A DNA stretch of 21,055 nucleotides. Origin: a virus. A program made the position numbers and the translations under genes. The stretch is taken from IMG/VR virus record IMGVR_UViG_3300009503_001226, positions 1 to 21,055 of that record. One strand, written 5' to 3'. The notes below the pieces were generated by a model. That model ran no database searches. It was not told the origin of the DNA and saw nothing but the letters and a program-made list of their open reading frames with translations. Positions 1-7,643 of this stretch are shown piece by piece (within the stretch, counting starts at the first letter, position 1; each line of letters opens with the position of its first letter).

Positions 1-1
1 C

Positions 2-1183
2 AACCACATCTGCTACGAGGTGGGCGTGCGGGAACTCATGCGCGACGGCTACCTCTGCCCCCTGGTCACGAAGGCTGGCATCCACAAGGCCGAGTTTGAG
101 CGACTGCACATCCGCGGCGGCGAGTTCGTGGCCGACGAGGTAGAGGACTTGATGGACGATGAACGGCTGGTGGCGGCGGCTTGCGGCGAGATCGTCGCCT
201 ACACGCACGACCGCCAGAGCGTGCTGGTGTTCACTTCCGGCGTGAAGCACGGCAAGCACGTGGCCCGGGTGCTTGCCGAGATGAGCGGGCAAGAGGTGGG
301 GTTTCTCGACGGCCAGACGCCGGCTGCCGAGCGGGCGGAGTTGATCGCCCGTTTCCGCCGCGAACCGCTCCCAGGCGACCTGTTCGGCCACAGGCTGCCG
401 CCGCTCAAGTACCTGGTGAACGTCAACGTGCTGACCACGGGATTCGACGCTCCGAACATCGACTGCGTGGCCATCCTGCGTCCCACGATGTCGCCGGGAC
501 TCTGGTATCAGTGCGTCGGGCGGGGATTCCGCCTGCACCCGGGCAAGCAGAACTGCCTCGTCTTGGACTTCGGCGGTAACGCCCTGCGCCACGGGCCGGT
601 GGATCAACTGAAGATGCCCGAAGCGCCCGGGCGCGGCAGCGGCGAGGCGCCGGCCAAGGAATGTCCCGAATGCCATGCGGTGATCGTTGCCGGCTACGCC
701 CGCTGCCCCGAGTGCGGCCACCAGTTCCCGCCGCCGGAAAGGCAGCGCCATGACGCCCGAGCCGCCACCACAGGCGTGCTCTCAGGCCAGGTCACCGACA
801 CCGAGTACGAGGTCCTGGACATCCGCTACAGCGTCCACACCAAGCGAGACGCCCCGCCGGATGCCCCGCGGTCCATGCGTGTGGAATACCGCATCGGCCA
901 GTTCACCTGGGTCTCCGAGTGGGTCTGCGTCGAGCATGGCGGCTACGCCCGCTGGAAGGCCGAACAGTGGTGGCGGCGCCGTTCGCCCGACCCGGTGCCG
1001 GAGACGGCCGAGCGGGCCGTCGAGATCGCCGAGGCGGGCGGGGTGGCGTGGACCGAAAAGATCGTGGTGCGCACGGTGGCCGGCGAGAAATACGACCGCA
1101 TCGTGGGCTACACGCTGGGGCCGAAGCCGGAGCCGGTGCCTATCGAGGAAACGGCGGGCGACTTGGCAGATGTTCCATTCTGA
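2..1183 (+). CDS. SF2 DEAD/DEAH-type helicase, C-terminal part (5' end outside the window)
   Basis: The reading frame is open to the left edge (it reads N-H-I-C-Y-E-V before the first GTG at 20), so the N-terminal ATPase lobe lies upstream and the internal GTG is not a credible start. Visible are the second RecA-like lobe with motif IV (SVLVFTSG), motif V (VLTTGFDAPNID) and motif VI (QCVGRGFRLHPGK), which contacts ATP through its arginines. A four-cysteine zinc ribbon follows, with CPEC at 662-673 and CPEC at 704-715. The last 130 or so residues form an unassigned C-terminal domain rich in Trp and Glu. The family unwinds or remodels DNA using ATP. Its place ahead of the primase suggests phage replication or recombination. 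The stop is followed 11 bases later by the next ATG, so the genes are probably co-transcribed. The helicase class is clear; the exact role is inference. Confidence 0.88.
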   Translation, partial: NHICYEVGVRELMRDGYLCPLVTKAGIHKAEFERLHIRGGEFVADEVEDLMDDERLVAAACGEIVAYTHDRQSVLVFTSGVKHGKHVARVLAEMSGQEVGFLDGQTPAAERAELIARFRREPLPGDLFGHRLPPLKYLVNVNVLTTGFDAPNIDCVAILRPTMSPGLWYQCVGRGFRLHPGKQNCLVLDFGGNALRHGPVDQLKMPEAPGRGSGEAPAKECPECHAVIVAGYARCPECGHQFPPPERQRHDARAATTGVLSGQVTDTEYEVLDIRYSVHTKRDAPPDAPRSMRVEYRIGQFTWVSEWVCVEHGGYARWKAEQWWRRRSPDPVPETAERAVEIAEAGGVAWTEKIVVRTVAGEKYDRIVGYTLGPKPEPVPIEETAGDLADVPF

Positions 1184-1194
1184 GGAGCAACGAC

Positions 1195-1569
1195 ATGAAC
1201 GAGCCTGAGGTTGCAGCGCTTGGCGAGCCCGTCCTGCTGCCGCAGGAACATCTTGCCCGTTTCGCCACCGGCGCGGTGCGTGGCAGCGACGCCGACGGCG
1301 AGCGATGGGATTTGATCACGCCCATCGGGCTGCGGCGCCTGGCCGAAACCTGCGCCGAAGGGGCGGCCAAGTACGGTGAACACAATTGGCAGAAGGGCAT
1401 CCCGGCGAGCGTGATGCTCAACCACGCCATCCGGCACATCTACCTGTACCTGGCCGGCGATGCGAGCGAAGACCACCTGGCCCACGCCGCCTGGAACATC
1501 CTGGGCGTGTGCCACTTCGAAGAGGCGCTGCCCGAGATGATCGACATTCCGGCGAGATCGACGAAATGA
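1195..1569 (+). CDS. dATP/dGTP diphosphohydrolase-like domain protein
   Basis: This 124-residue protein starts at the ATG at 1195, with GAGGAG just ahead at 1182-1187. Its core matches the small phage family named dATP/dGTP diphosphohydrolase, N-terminal (PF18909). The matching pattern is F-x-T-G-A-V-R, then W-D-L-I-x-P-x-x-L-R-R-L-A, an E-G-A-x-K-Y-G-x-x-N-W motif, and H-A-I-R-H-x-x-x-Y-L-A-G with a trailing D-H-L-A-H-A-A-W-N. The acidic and His residues of these all-alpha NTP pyrophosphohydrolase-like folds bind metal and nucleotide. Family members are thought to hydrolyse purine deoxynucleotides, here perhaps to adjust the pool during phage replication. Activity on dATP or dGTP is assigned by family only. 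The gene ends in an ATGA overlap with the next gene, which points to translational coupling. Confidence 0.8.
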   Translation: MNEPEVAALGEPVLLPQEHLARFATGAVRGSDADGERWDLITPIGLRRLAETCAEGAAKYGEHNWQKGIPASVMLNHAIRHIYLYLAGDASEDHLAHAAWNILGVCHFEEALPEMIDIPARSTK

Positions 1570-1859
1570 CCAGCTATGTCAAATTGCACTGGCCCGCAGA
1601 GCCGGCGGTGGTCTTTCATCACGATCGCCTGCACCGCCTGTGGAGCGACAGTTCCGGCCGCTACCAAGTGCATGAGCTGCTGATCGGCGACGGCACGCGG
1701 ACCGTGTATGCCTATCGCCTCGGTCGCATGCGCAATCGGCTGCTGGGGATGTGGCGTCTGCGGTCGCAACGACCGGCCGCCGTCGCGCGGGCCCTGGGAC
1801 GGGCGCGGCGCATCTGTGAGACCGACGCCGCCAAGGAAGGCCGGCAGGAGCGAGGATGA
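1566..1859 (+). CDS. hypothetical protein, 97 residues
   Basis: I do not recognise this protein. It begins at an ATG overlapping the previous stop (ATGA at 1566-1569) and ends in another ATGA overlap with the primase-polymerase gene (1856-1859), so it sits between two coupled genes, which is the main evidence that it is real. The N-terminal half looks like a small beta-rich domain (V-K-L-H-W-P, then Y-Q-V-H-E-L-L-I-G-D-G and T-V-Y-A-Y-R-L). The C-terminal half is strongly basic and probably helical, with many Arg and Ala. There is no signal peptide, membrane segment or cysteine motif. A nucleic-acid-binding accessory role in replication would fit the context and charge, but this is a guess. 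Confidence 0.7.
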   Translation: MTSYVKLHWPAEPAVVFHHDRLHRLWSDSSGRYQVHELLIGDGTRTVYAYRLGRMRNRLLGMWRLRSQRPAAVARALGRARRICETDAAKEGRQERG

Positions 1860-4147
1860 TCGAGGCGGCGCTGAAATACCTGCGAGCGGGGTTGTGCGTG
1901 CTGCCGGCCGTCCGGGCCGAGAAACGCCCGGCCGTGCCGCGCTGGAAAGAGTTCCAGCGCGCGCTACCCGGCGAAGAGCAACTTGCGGCCTGGTGCCGCC
2001 GCGCCGACGCCCTGTGCCTGGTCTGCGGGGCCGTCTCGGGCAACCTGGAGATGCTCGACTTCGATCTGGGCGGCGAAGCGTTCAATGCCTGGTACGCCAA
2101 GGTGCGAGAGAGCGATGCGACGCTTCCCGACCGGCTGGTCATCGAGCAATCGCCCTCGGGCGGCTGGCACGTCGTCTATCGCTGCCGGGAACCCGTATGC
2201 GGGAACCTGAAGCTCGCCCAGCGAATCGAGTGGGCCGCCGGGCCGGACGAGGTGACCATCGCGGGCAAGACCTACAAGCCCCGGCAGGACGCCCAGGGCC
2301 GCTGGCACGTCGTGCTGACGACAATCGAGACCCGTGGCGAAGGCGGGCTTTTTCTGTGCTCGCCGACGGCTGGCTATGAGCTCGTGCAAGGCGATCTGGC
2401 GGAACTACCGGTGCTCTCGGCGGCCGAGCGGGAGACGCTCTTGGAGGCGGCCTGGTCGCTGAACGAGTACTGGCTGGAGCCGGCCGGCAGCAGTGGCGGT
2501 GGACCGGACACCTATGCCCGGCCTGGCGACGATTTCAACCAGCGGGGCGATATCCGATCTGTACTGAAGCGTCACGGCTGGACGCTCGCTAAACCCGCCG
2601 GCAGCGACGGCAATGAGCACTGGCGCCGGCCGGGCAAGACCTCGGGCACGTCGGCTACACTGAAGGATGGCGTCTTCTACGTGTTCAGCACGAATGCAGC
2701 CCCCTTTGAAGCAGGCAGCGGCTACTCGCCGTTTGCCGTCTACGCCTTGCTCGAGCACGGCGGTGACTACGCGGCCGCCGCGTCCGCCCTGCGGGCCGAA
2801 GGCTTCGGCGGCGATGGGGCCCCGCCGCAAACCGTGGACCTGTCGGGCATCATCGGCTCAAGCGACGCACCGCCCCCGGCCGAGCCCACGGCACCCGACC
2901 CCGGCCCCATGCCGGAAGACCTTCTGGACGTGCCCGGCTTCATTCGGCAGGTGGCTGACTACACGCTGGCCGTCTCGCCCTATCCCCAGCCGGCCCTGGC
3001 GTTCGCCGCAGCGCTCGTGCTCCAGGCCTTCCTGGCCGGCCGCAAGGTACGCGACGCGGCCGACAATCGCACCAACCTCTACGTCCTGGCCCTGGCCAAT
3101 AGCGGCGCAGGCAAAAATGAGCCCCGCAAAGTCAACCAGAGGATCTGCGTCGAGGCCGGGCTGCAGGACTGCCTGGGCGACGCCTTCGCCTCCGGGGAAG
3201 GCATCGAGGACCGCCTGTTCGTCACGCCGTCGGTCCTGTTCCAGACCGACGAGATCGACGGCCTGATGAACGCCATCAACCGGGCCTCCGACGCCCGCCA
3301 CGAGGGCATCATGAACGTGCTGCTGAAGATGTACACCTCCAGCAGCACCATCTATCCCCTGCGGGTCAAGGCCGGCGGCCGCTCGCCCGGGGTGGTCGAC
3401 CAGCCCTCGCTGTGCATGCTCGGCACGGCCGTGCCCAAGTACTACTACGAGGCCCTAAGCGTCCGCATGCTCAATAATGGCTTCTTCGCCCGGCTGATCG
3501 TGCTGGAGGCGGGCAAGCGCGGCCGGGGCCAGACGCCGCTGTCGCGGCCGATCCCAGAGGCCATCCTGTGCACCGCACGCTGGTGGGCCGACTTCCGGCC
3601 CGGCGAAGGCAACCTTCAGAACTGGCACCCCATCCCGGTCTGCGTGGAGGCGACGCCGGAAGCTGAAGCGGCGTTGGAGGAGTTCCGCGCGCTGGCCGAC
3701 GACCGCTATGCCGAAGCCGAAGACCGGGACGACCCGGCGGGCATGGCCATCTGGGCTCGGGCTTACGAGAAGGCCCGCAAGCTCGCGCTGGTCTACGCCG
3801 CAAGCGAGAACCATCTCCAGATGCGGATCGACGAGCCGGCCGTGCAGTGGGCGTGGCGATTCGTGGACTACCAGACTCGGCGGATGCTCTTCATGGCCGG
3901 CCAGCACGTGGCCGAAGGCGAGTTCGACGCCCGCTGCAAGCGAATGCTCGAGGTGCTTGGAAACTGGCGGAAGCGTCGCGGCGACGACTGGATGCCCCAC
4001 TGGTATCTGTCGCGGCGTCTGGGTTGGAGTGACCGGGACATCGAGGAGGTGCGCAACACCCTGCTGAGCCAGCGGCGCATCGCCTACGAGATCGGCTCGA
4101 CGAACGAAGGAGGACGCATTGGACAGCGCTATCGGCTCTTGCATTAA
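1856..4147 (+). CDS. bifunctional primase-polymerase with DUF3987 helicase-like domain
   Basis: This 763-residue protein joins two parts. Residues 1 to about 190 are a prim-pol (archaeo-eukaryotic primase) domain (PF09250). It has the catalytic acidic pair D68 and D70 in LEMLDFDLGG and the His of SPSGGWHVVYRC at H105, which acts in nucleotide binding. From about residue 345 to the end is a DUF3987 P-loop domain, with a Walker A-like motif at 417-420 (SGAGK, followed by N rather than the usual S/T) and an acidic motif FQTDEID downstream. Proteins of this build prime and help unwind phage and plasmid DNA at the origin. The C-terminal part may hold a winged helix (residues about 690-763). The gene is translationally coupled to the one before it. 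A non-coding region with repeats follows directly, as expected if this protein works at a nearby origin. Confidence 0.88.
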   Translation: MIEAALKYLRAGLCVLPAVRAEKRPAVPRWKEFQRALPGEEQLAAWCRRADALCLVCGAVSGNLEMLDFDLGGEAFNAWYAKVRESDATLPDRLVIEQSPSGGWHVVYRCREPVCGNLKLAQRIEWAAGPDEVTIAGKTYKPRQDAQGRWHVVLTTIETRGEGGLFLCSPTAGYELVQGDLAELPVLSAAERETLLEAAWSLNEYWLEPAGSSGGGPDTYARPGDDFNQRGDIRSVLKRHGWTLAKPAGSDGNEHWRRPGKTSGTSATLKDGVFYVFSTNAAPFEAGSGYSPFAVYALLEHGGDYAAAASALRAEGFGGDGAPPQTVDLSGIIGSSDAPPPAEPTAPDPGPMPEDLLDVPGFIRQVADYTLAVSPYPQPALAFAAALVLQAFLAGRKVRDAADNRTNLYVLALANSGAGKNEPRKVNQRICVEAGLQDCLGDAFASGEGIEDRLFVTPSVLFQTDEIDGLMNAINRASDARHEGIMNVLLKMYTSSSTIYPLRVKAGGRSPGVVDQPSLCMLGTAVPKYYYEALSVRMLNNGFFARLIVLEAGKRGRGQTPLSRPIPEAILCTARWWADFRPGEGNLQNWHPIPVCVEATPEAEAALEEFRALADDRYAEAEDRDDPAGMAIWARAYEKARKLALVYAASENHLQMRIDEPAVQWAWRFVDYQTRRMLFMAGQHVAEGEFDARCKRMLEVLGNWRKRRGDDWMPHWYLSRRLGWSDRDIEEVRNTLLSQRRIAYEIGSTNEGGRIGQRYRLLH

Positions 4148-4150
4148 CCG

Positions 4151-4303
4151 CCAGTTACCGCCTCAAAAGTCGGTAACTGGCAATAGCTGCGCCCAATTGC
4201 CGACCAAACCGCCTAATTACCGCCTAGGCAAAGGCGGTAACTGGAAAAGACGTAAATGTATAAATAATAAATACTTACTTCTTCTTTATTCTAGTTACCG
4301 CCT
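4151..4303. repeat. cluster of TTACCGCC boxes forming two perfect inverted repeats
   Basis: CCAGTTACCG at 4151-4160 is repeated in reverse complement as CGGTAACTGG at 4171-4180, with a 10-base spacer. TTACCGCCT at 4217-4225 is repeated in reverse complement as AGGCGGTAA at 4232-4240, with a 6-base spacer. Single copies lie at 4208-4213 (ACCGCC) and 4295-4302, and a partial copy (AACCGCC) lies at the primase stop. The pairs could be protein-binding sites or hairpins. No T-run follows either pair, so a terminator is unlikely. Confidence 0.75.
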
Positions 4304-4480
4304 ATTCCGCCCGCCCACCCACGCGCGCGTGCCTGTGCGCGCGTACGCGCGTGAGGGGGCGGTCGGCGGTCGGTTAGGTACTTCCCGGCCGAACCCCTCC
4401 GAAGAGGCGTGCGGGAACGGGGCCGAACCATGGGAGAGTTTTATTGGATGGTCAAGACTTTGGACGCAGGGAGGCAAGCC

Positions 4481-4594
4481 ATGAAGATCGAGCTTTGGGC
4501 ACCGGGCCGCATCCGGCCCAGCGGAAGGGCAGGCCGGGAGAATCGGCCCGTAAAGGCCCCCAAAACGCCCGTAGCGGGGCGATTGCAAGGGTAA
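4481..4594 (+). CDS. possible small protein, 37 residues
   Basis: An ATG at 4481 follows a strong ribosome-binding site, GGGAGG at 4469-4474, with a 6-base spacer. The frame runs 37 codons to TAA at 4592 and encodes a basic peptide starting MKIELWAPG. An in-frame upstream ATG at 4430 would give 54 residues but has only a weak ribosome site. No family is recognisable and the sequence around it is rich in hairpins, so this may be a leader peptide or chance. The start context resembles that of the methyltransferase gene downstream (GGAGG, ATGAAGATTGA), which hints at a duplicated gene start. Confidence 0.25.
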   Translation: MKIELWAPGRIRPSGRAGRENRPVKAPKTPVAGRLQG

Positions 4595-4777
4595 TGGACA
4601 TCCGTATATCTCCCGGCCGAAGCCCCGCCACGCGGCCACCAGGGGCCTAGAAACGGCCAAACGGTACCGGTGGGGGGGCGGCTCTCGGCCCCATGTGCAA
4701 GGCGTGTCCGCGTGGCCCCTGCGGAAACGACGCTCCCCGCCACATCCGTCCCCAATGTCGCAGTCACGGAGGAAAGC

Positions 4778-7180
4778 ATGAAGATTGAATGGATCGACGT
4801 AGACCGGCTGATTCCCTATGAGCGGAACCCGCGACAAAACGACCAGGCCGTCGAGGCCGTGGCCCGGTCCATCCGGGAGTATGGCTTCAAGCAACCAATC
4901 GTGGTGGACGCCGATGGGGTGATCATCTGCGGCCACACGCGCTGGAAGGCGGCCCAGAAGCTGGGTCTGGAGAAAGTGCCCGTCCACGTGGCCAAGGACC
5001 TGTCGCCCGAGCAGGTCAAGGCCTACCGCATCGCCGACAACAAGACGGCCGAGCTGGCCGAGTGGAACTACGAGCTACTGCCCATCGAGCTGGGCGAGCT
5101 TCAGGGGATGAACTACGACCTGGGCCTCTTGGGCTTCTCGGAAGAGGAACTGGCCGAACTGCTAGACCCGGGCGTGAAAAAAGGCCTGTGCGACCCTGAC
5201 GAGGTGCCCGAGCCGCCCGATGAGCCGATCACCCGGCCTGGCGACCTGTGGCTCTTGGGCGACCACCGGCTGCTCTGTGGCGATGCGGGGAAGGCCGAGG
5301 ACGTGGACCGGCTGCTGGATGGCAACCCGGTGCACCTGGTGAACACCGACCCGCCGTACAACGTGCGGGTCGAGCCCCGATCGAACAACGCCATCGCTGC
5401 GGGCTTGAGCTCGTATCCTTCGGCCGAAGAGCTGCAGGGCGGGCGTCGTTGGCGTGGGCACCACCAGTCGATGGACGTGGCCCGGCACCCGGAGAAAGCC
5501 AAATCCACGCACCGCAAGCTGCGGGCCAAGGACCGGCCGCTGGAAAACGACTTCGTTTCGGACGAAGAGTTCAACCGGCTTCTGCACGCCTGGTTCGGCA
5601 ATATCGCGCGGGCGCTGCGTCCCGGCCACGCCTTCTACATCTGGGGCGGCTATGCGAATCTGGGCAACTATCCCCCAGTGCTCAAGGAGCACAAGCTCTA
5701 CTTCTCGCAAGGAATCGTGTGGGACAAAGAGCATCCCGTGTTGACCCGAAAAGACTTTCTTGGGTGCTTCGAACTTGCGTTCTACGGGTGGAAGGAGGGC
5801 GCGGGCCACCGCTTCTTCGGCCCCAACAACGTGCCCGACCTGTGGCAGGTCAAGAAGGTCAGCCCGCAGAAGATGCTCCACTTATGCCTTCACCCCGAGA
5901 GCCTGGTCCTGACGGAGGCTGGCTATCGCCCGATTCGGTCCCTTCAAACGGGCGACCGCGTTTTTTCAGGCGACGGCACCTTCCACGATGTCGTCCATGT
6001 GTCGTCGCATCCCTATACGTCCGAGTACCTGTATCGGATCACGGCCAAGGGGGGAAACATCACCACGGAGGCCTCGGACAACCACCCGTTTCTCATCTGG
6101 CGTCCCGCACGCTGCGGCCGGAGCATCGTGGGCGGCGAGGTGGGTTGGGTGCGCGCCGATGAAGTGCAGGCCGGCGATTACACGATGACCCCCGTCCTCG
6201 CCGGCGATGGTCCCGATCCCTTTCCTGAGCTGGACGAAGACTTCTGGTTCTTGTTCGGCTTGTACCTGGCCCAGGGGCATCTACAGGCGGCCGGCCACGG
6301 GGATCACCGCTACCCGGTCTTCTCGATCCACAAGAGGCGGCAGGATTTGGCTGCGCGAATCTGCAAGCAATGGCCCCGCGCCAGCGAGTACGACCCGAAC
6401 GATTACGCGCAGCGGCCCTCCAGCGGGCTGGTGGTGATGGCCTTCGACGCCGATGCCGGAGAGCGGTTCGAGGCCCTGGGGGGCCGTCACGCTCATGCCA
6501 AGCGGATGGCGCCGGAAGTCTTTTCCCTGCCGCGCGCGAAGCGCAGCGCCATCCTGCACGGTTGGCTCAACGGCGACGGCTGCAAGGTCCACGATCGCCC
6601 GTATTGGCAGGGGAACACGGTGTCGGCGGATCTGGCCGCGCAGTTGGCCTTGCTGGCCGAGTCGGTGGGCTACCGAGCGAACGTCTACGCATACGATCCC
6701 CCTCCCGACCTCGGCGGAGTCGGCGACCGACGCTTTCAGAGCCGGCGGCGGGTCTACTACCTCTACTTTTACGAACAGACCCAATTGGCCAAGCGTGGTT
6801 GTCCCACCTGGGTGGAGCACGGCGGCCAGGAGTACTCGCTGCGGCGCGTTAAGAGCGTAGAACGGGTGCCCTACGGAGGGCAGGTATGGAATCTCAGTAT
6901 CGAGGGGCACCCGTCGTTTCAGACGGCTGTCGGGCTATCGCACAACACCGAAAAGCCCGTGGAGCTGGCCGTGCGGGCGATCCAGTACTCGTCGCTTGCC
7001 GGCGAGAACGTGTTGGATCTGTTCGGCGGCAGCGGCTCGACGCTCATCGCGGCCGAGCAGACCGGGCGGCGTGCGTTCCTGATGGAACTGGACCCGCTGT
7101 ACTGCGACACCATCGTCCAGCGCTTCGAAAACTTCACGGGCAAGAAGGCGGAGCGAAAAAGATTGGAGGCAGCGGTATGA
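4778..7180 (+). CDS. ParB-like domain/DNA methyltransferase fusion, interrupted by an intein
   Basis: The ATG at 4778 is preceded by GGAGG and begins at the known start of the ParB-like domain; the upstream in-frame extension is low-complexity and rejected. The precursor is 800 residues. Residues 1 to about 95 form a ParB/sulfiredoxin-like domain, including I-I-C-G-H-T-R and Y-R-I-A-D-N-K. Then comes an N6-adenine/N4-cytosine methyltransferase: catalytic motif DPPY at 191-194 and, after the intein, the S-adenosylmethionine-binding FGGSGS at 749-754. Motif IV lies before motif I, as in the beta-type arrangement. An intein occupies residues 370-723 and splits the K-M-L-H-L/T-E-K-P-V-E-L segment; splicing would leave a 446-residue enzyme. 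Such phage enzymes usually modify phage DNA, probably against host restriction. The target sequence cannot be read from the gene. It overlaps the following HNH gene by ATGA. Confidence 0.9.
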   Translation: MKIEWIDVDRLIPYERNPRQNDQAVEAVARSIREYGFKQPIVVDADGVIICGHTRWKAAQKLGLEKVPVHVAKDLSPEQVKAYRIADNKTAELAEWNYELLPIELGELQGMNYDLGLLGFSEEELAELLDPGVKKGLCDPDEVPEPPDEPITRPGDLWLLGDHRLLCGDAGKAEDVDRLLDGNPVHLVNTDPPYNVRVEPRSNNAIAAGLSSYPSAEELQGGRRWRGHHQSMDVARHPEKAKSTHRKLRAKDRPLENDFVSDEEFNRLLHAWFGNIARALRPGHAFYIWGGYANLGNYPPVLKEHKLYFSQGIVWDKEHPVLTRKDFLGCFELAFYGWKEGAGHRFFGPNNVPDLWQVKKVSPQKMLHLCLHPESLVLTEAGYRPIRSLQTGDRVFSGDGTFHDVVHVSSHPYTSEYLYRITAKGGNITTEASDNHPFLIWRPARCGRSIVGGEVGWVRADEVQAGDYTMTPVLAGDGPDPFPELDEDFWFLFGLYLAQGHLQAAGHGDHRYPVFSIHKRRQDLAARICKQWPRASEYDPNDYAQRPSSGLVVMAFDADAGERFEALGGRHAHAKRMAPEVFSLPRAKRSAILHGWLNGDGCKVHDRPYWQGNTVSADLAAQLALLAESVGYRANVYAYDPPPDLGGVGDRRFQSRRRVYYLYFYEQTQLAKRGCPTWVEHGGQEYSLRRVKSVERVPYGGQVWNLSIEGHPSFQTAVGLSHNTEKPVELAVRAIQYSSLAGENVLDLFGGSGSTLIAAEQTGRRAFLMELDPLYCDTIVQRFENFTGKKAERKRLEAAV
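5885..6946 (+). mobile_element. intein with degenerate LAGLIDADG (DOD) homing endonuclease
   Basis: The 354-residue insertion begins at C370 (C-L-H-P-E-S-L-V-L-T, block A) and ends H-N at 723, with Thr724 as the first C-extein residue. This is the standard chemistry: Cys1, a terminal Asn that cyclises, and a +1 nucleophile. Block B is S-D-N-H-P-F-L-I-W and block F is G-Q-V-W-N-L-S-I-E-G-H-P-S-F. Two DOD motifs lie between: L-F-G-L-Y-L-A-Q-G near 492-500 and L-H-G-W-L-N-G-D-G near 593-601. The acidic residue of the first is replaced by Gln499; the second keeps Asp600. The flanking extein reads continuously as a normal methyltransferase once it is removed. Splicing competence looks intact; endonuclease activity is doubtful. 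Confidence 0.93.
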
Positions 7181-7643
7181 CCCATCCAGACTCTGTCGCT
7201 GCGCGTTTCTGGAGAAAAGTCGATCGTTCCGCACTGGAAGGTTGTTGGAATTGGACGGCATCCACAGGGACGGGCGGCTACGGTCAGATCAACATCAACG
7301 GAAAACCAAGACCTGCATCCCGCGTGGCGTTTGAATTGGTCTACGGCGAGATTCCCGAGGGTCTGTTTGTCTGTCACTGGTGCGACAACCGATTGTGCGT
7401 GAATCCAGACCATCTGTTCTTGGGGACTCCGGCAGACAACATACACGACATGGATGCGAAGGGGCGGCGCGTCAACACACCCCACCTTGGCTCGCGTCAC
7501 GGTTGTGCCAAGCTCGACGAGCAGAAGGTGGCCGAGATCAAACGAAGGATTCAGGCGGGGGAACCGCAAAAGGCGTTGGCCGCGTTACCCCCGGGGCAAT
7601 CAATCACATTGCGAAGAGACGGCAATGGAGACACGTTGCGTGA
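7177..7643 (+). pseudogene. HNH homing endonuclease, frameshifted near the C-terminus
   Basis: The ATG at 7177 overlaps the methyltransferase stop. The N-terminal half is a typical HNH_3 nuclease: W-N-W-T near residue 25, then V-C-H-W-C-D-N-R-L-C-V-N-P-D-H-L-F-L-G-T, with the His and Asn residues of the beta-beta-alpha-metal site. A C-terminal DNA-binding helix-turn-helix should follow (K-L-D-E-Q-K-V-A-E-I-K). After A-L-A-A near 7584 the frame turns to nonsense, while the expected ending V-T-P-G-A-I-N-H-I-A-K-R-R-Q-W-R-H-V-A continues in another frame to TGA at 7641. Compared with the intact gene at 17745, about 10 bases (three residues plus one base) are missing. In its starting frame there is no stop for more than 3 kb. 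A sequencing error is the alternative. The gene would normally cut DNA to spread itself. Confidence 0.82.

Larger units (their letters stand above)
4148..4777. other. 630-base intergenic region with repeats; candidate origin or control region
   Basis: This is the longest stretch without a convincing gene. From left to right it holds seven copies of a TTACCGCC-like box in both orientations (4145-4301), an AT-rich patch (4250-4294) that stands out in this high-GC sequence, and an alternating purine-pyrimidine CG tract (4320-4352). It then becomes GC-rich with short hairpins, for example GGGCCG/CGGCCC at 4504-4519. One small open frame with a good ribosome site is listed separately. Box clusters next to an AT-rich segment, directly after a primase gene, resemble iteron-type origins, but a promoter-operator region is equally possible. 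Confidence 0.5.

Noticed and set aside
4151-4180. Hairpin after the primase stop as a transcription terminator.
   Set aside because: The 10-bp stem is perfect but is followed by CAATAG, with no T-run; better explained as paired protein-binding boxes.
4119-4484. A 121-codon frame over the repeat region.
   Set aside because: It crosses the repeat cluster and the CG tract, begins inside the primase gene without a ribosome site, and matches no family.
4670-4777. N-terminal extension of the methyltransferase.
   Set aside because: Its sequence is Arg/Pro-rich low complexity, and the ATG at 4778 has a strong ribosome site and starts the ParB-like domain exactly.
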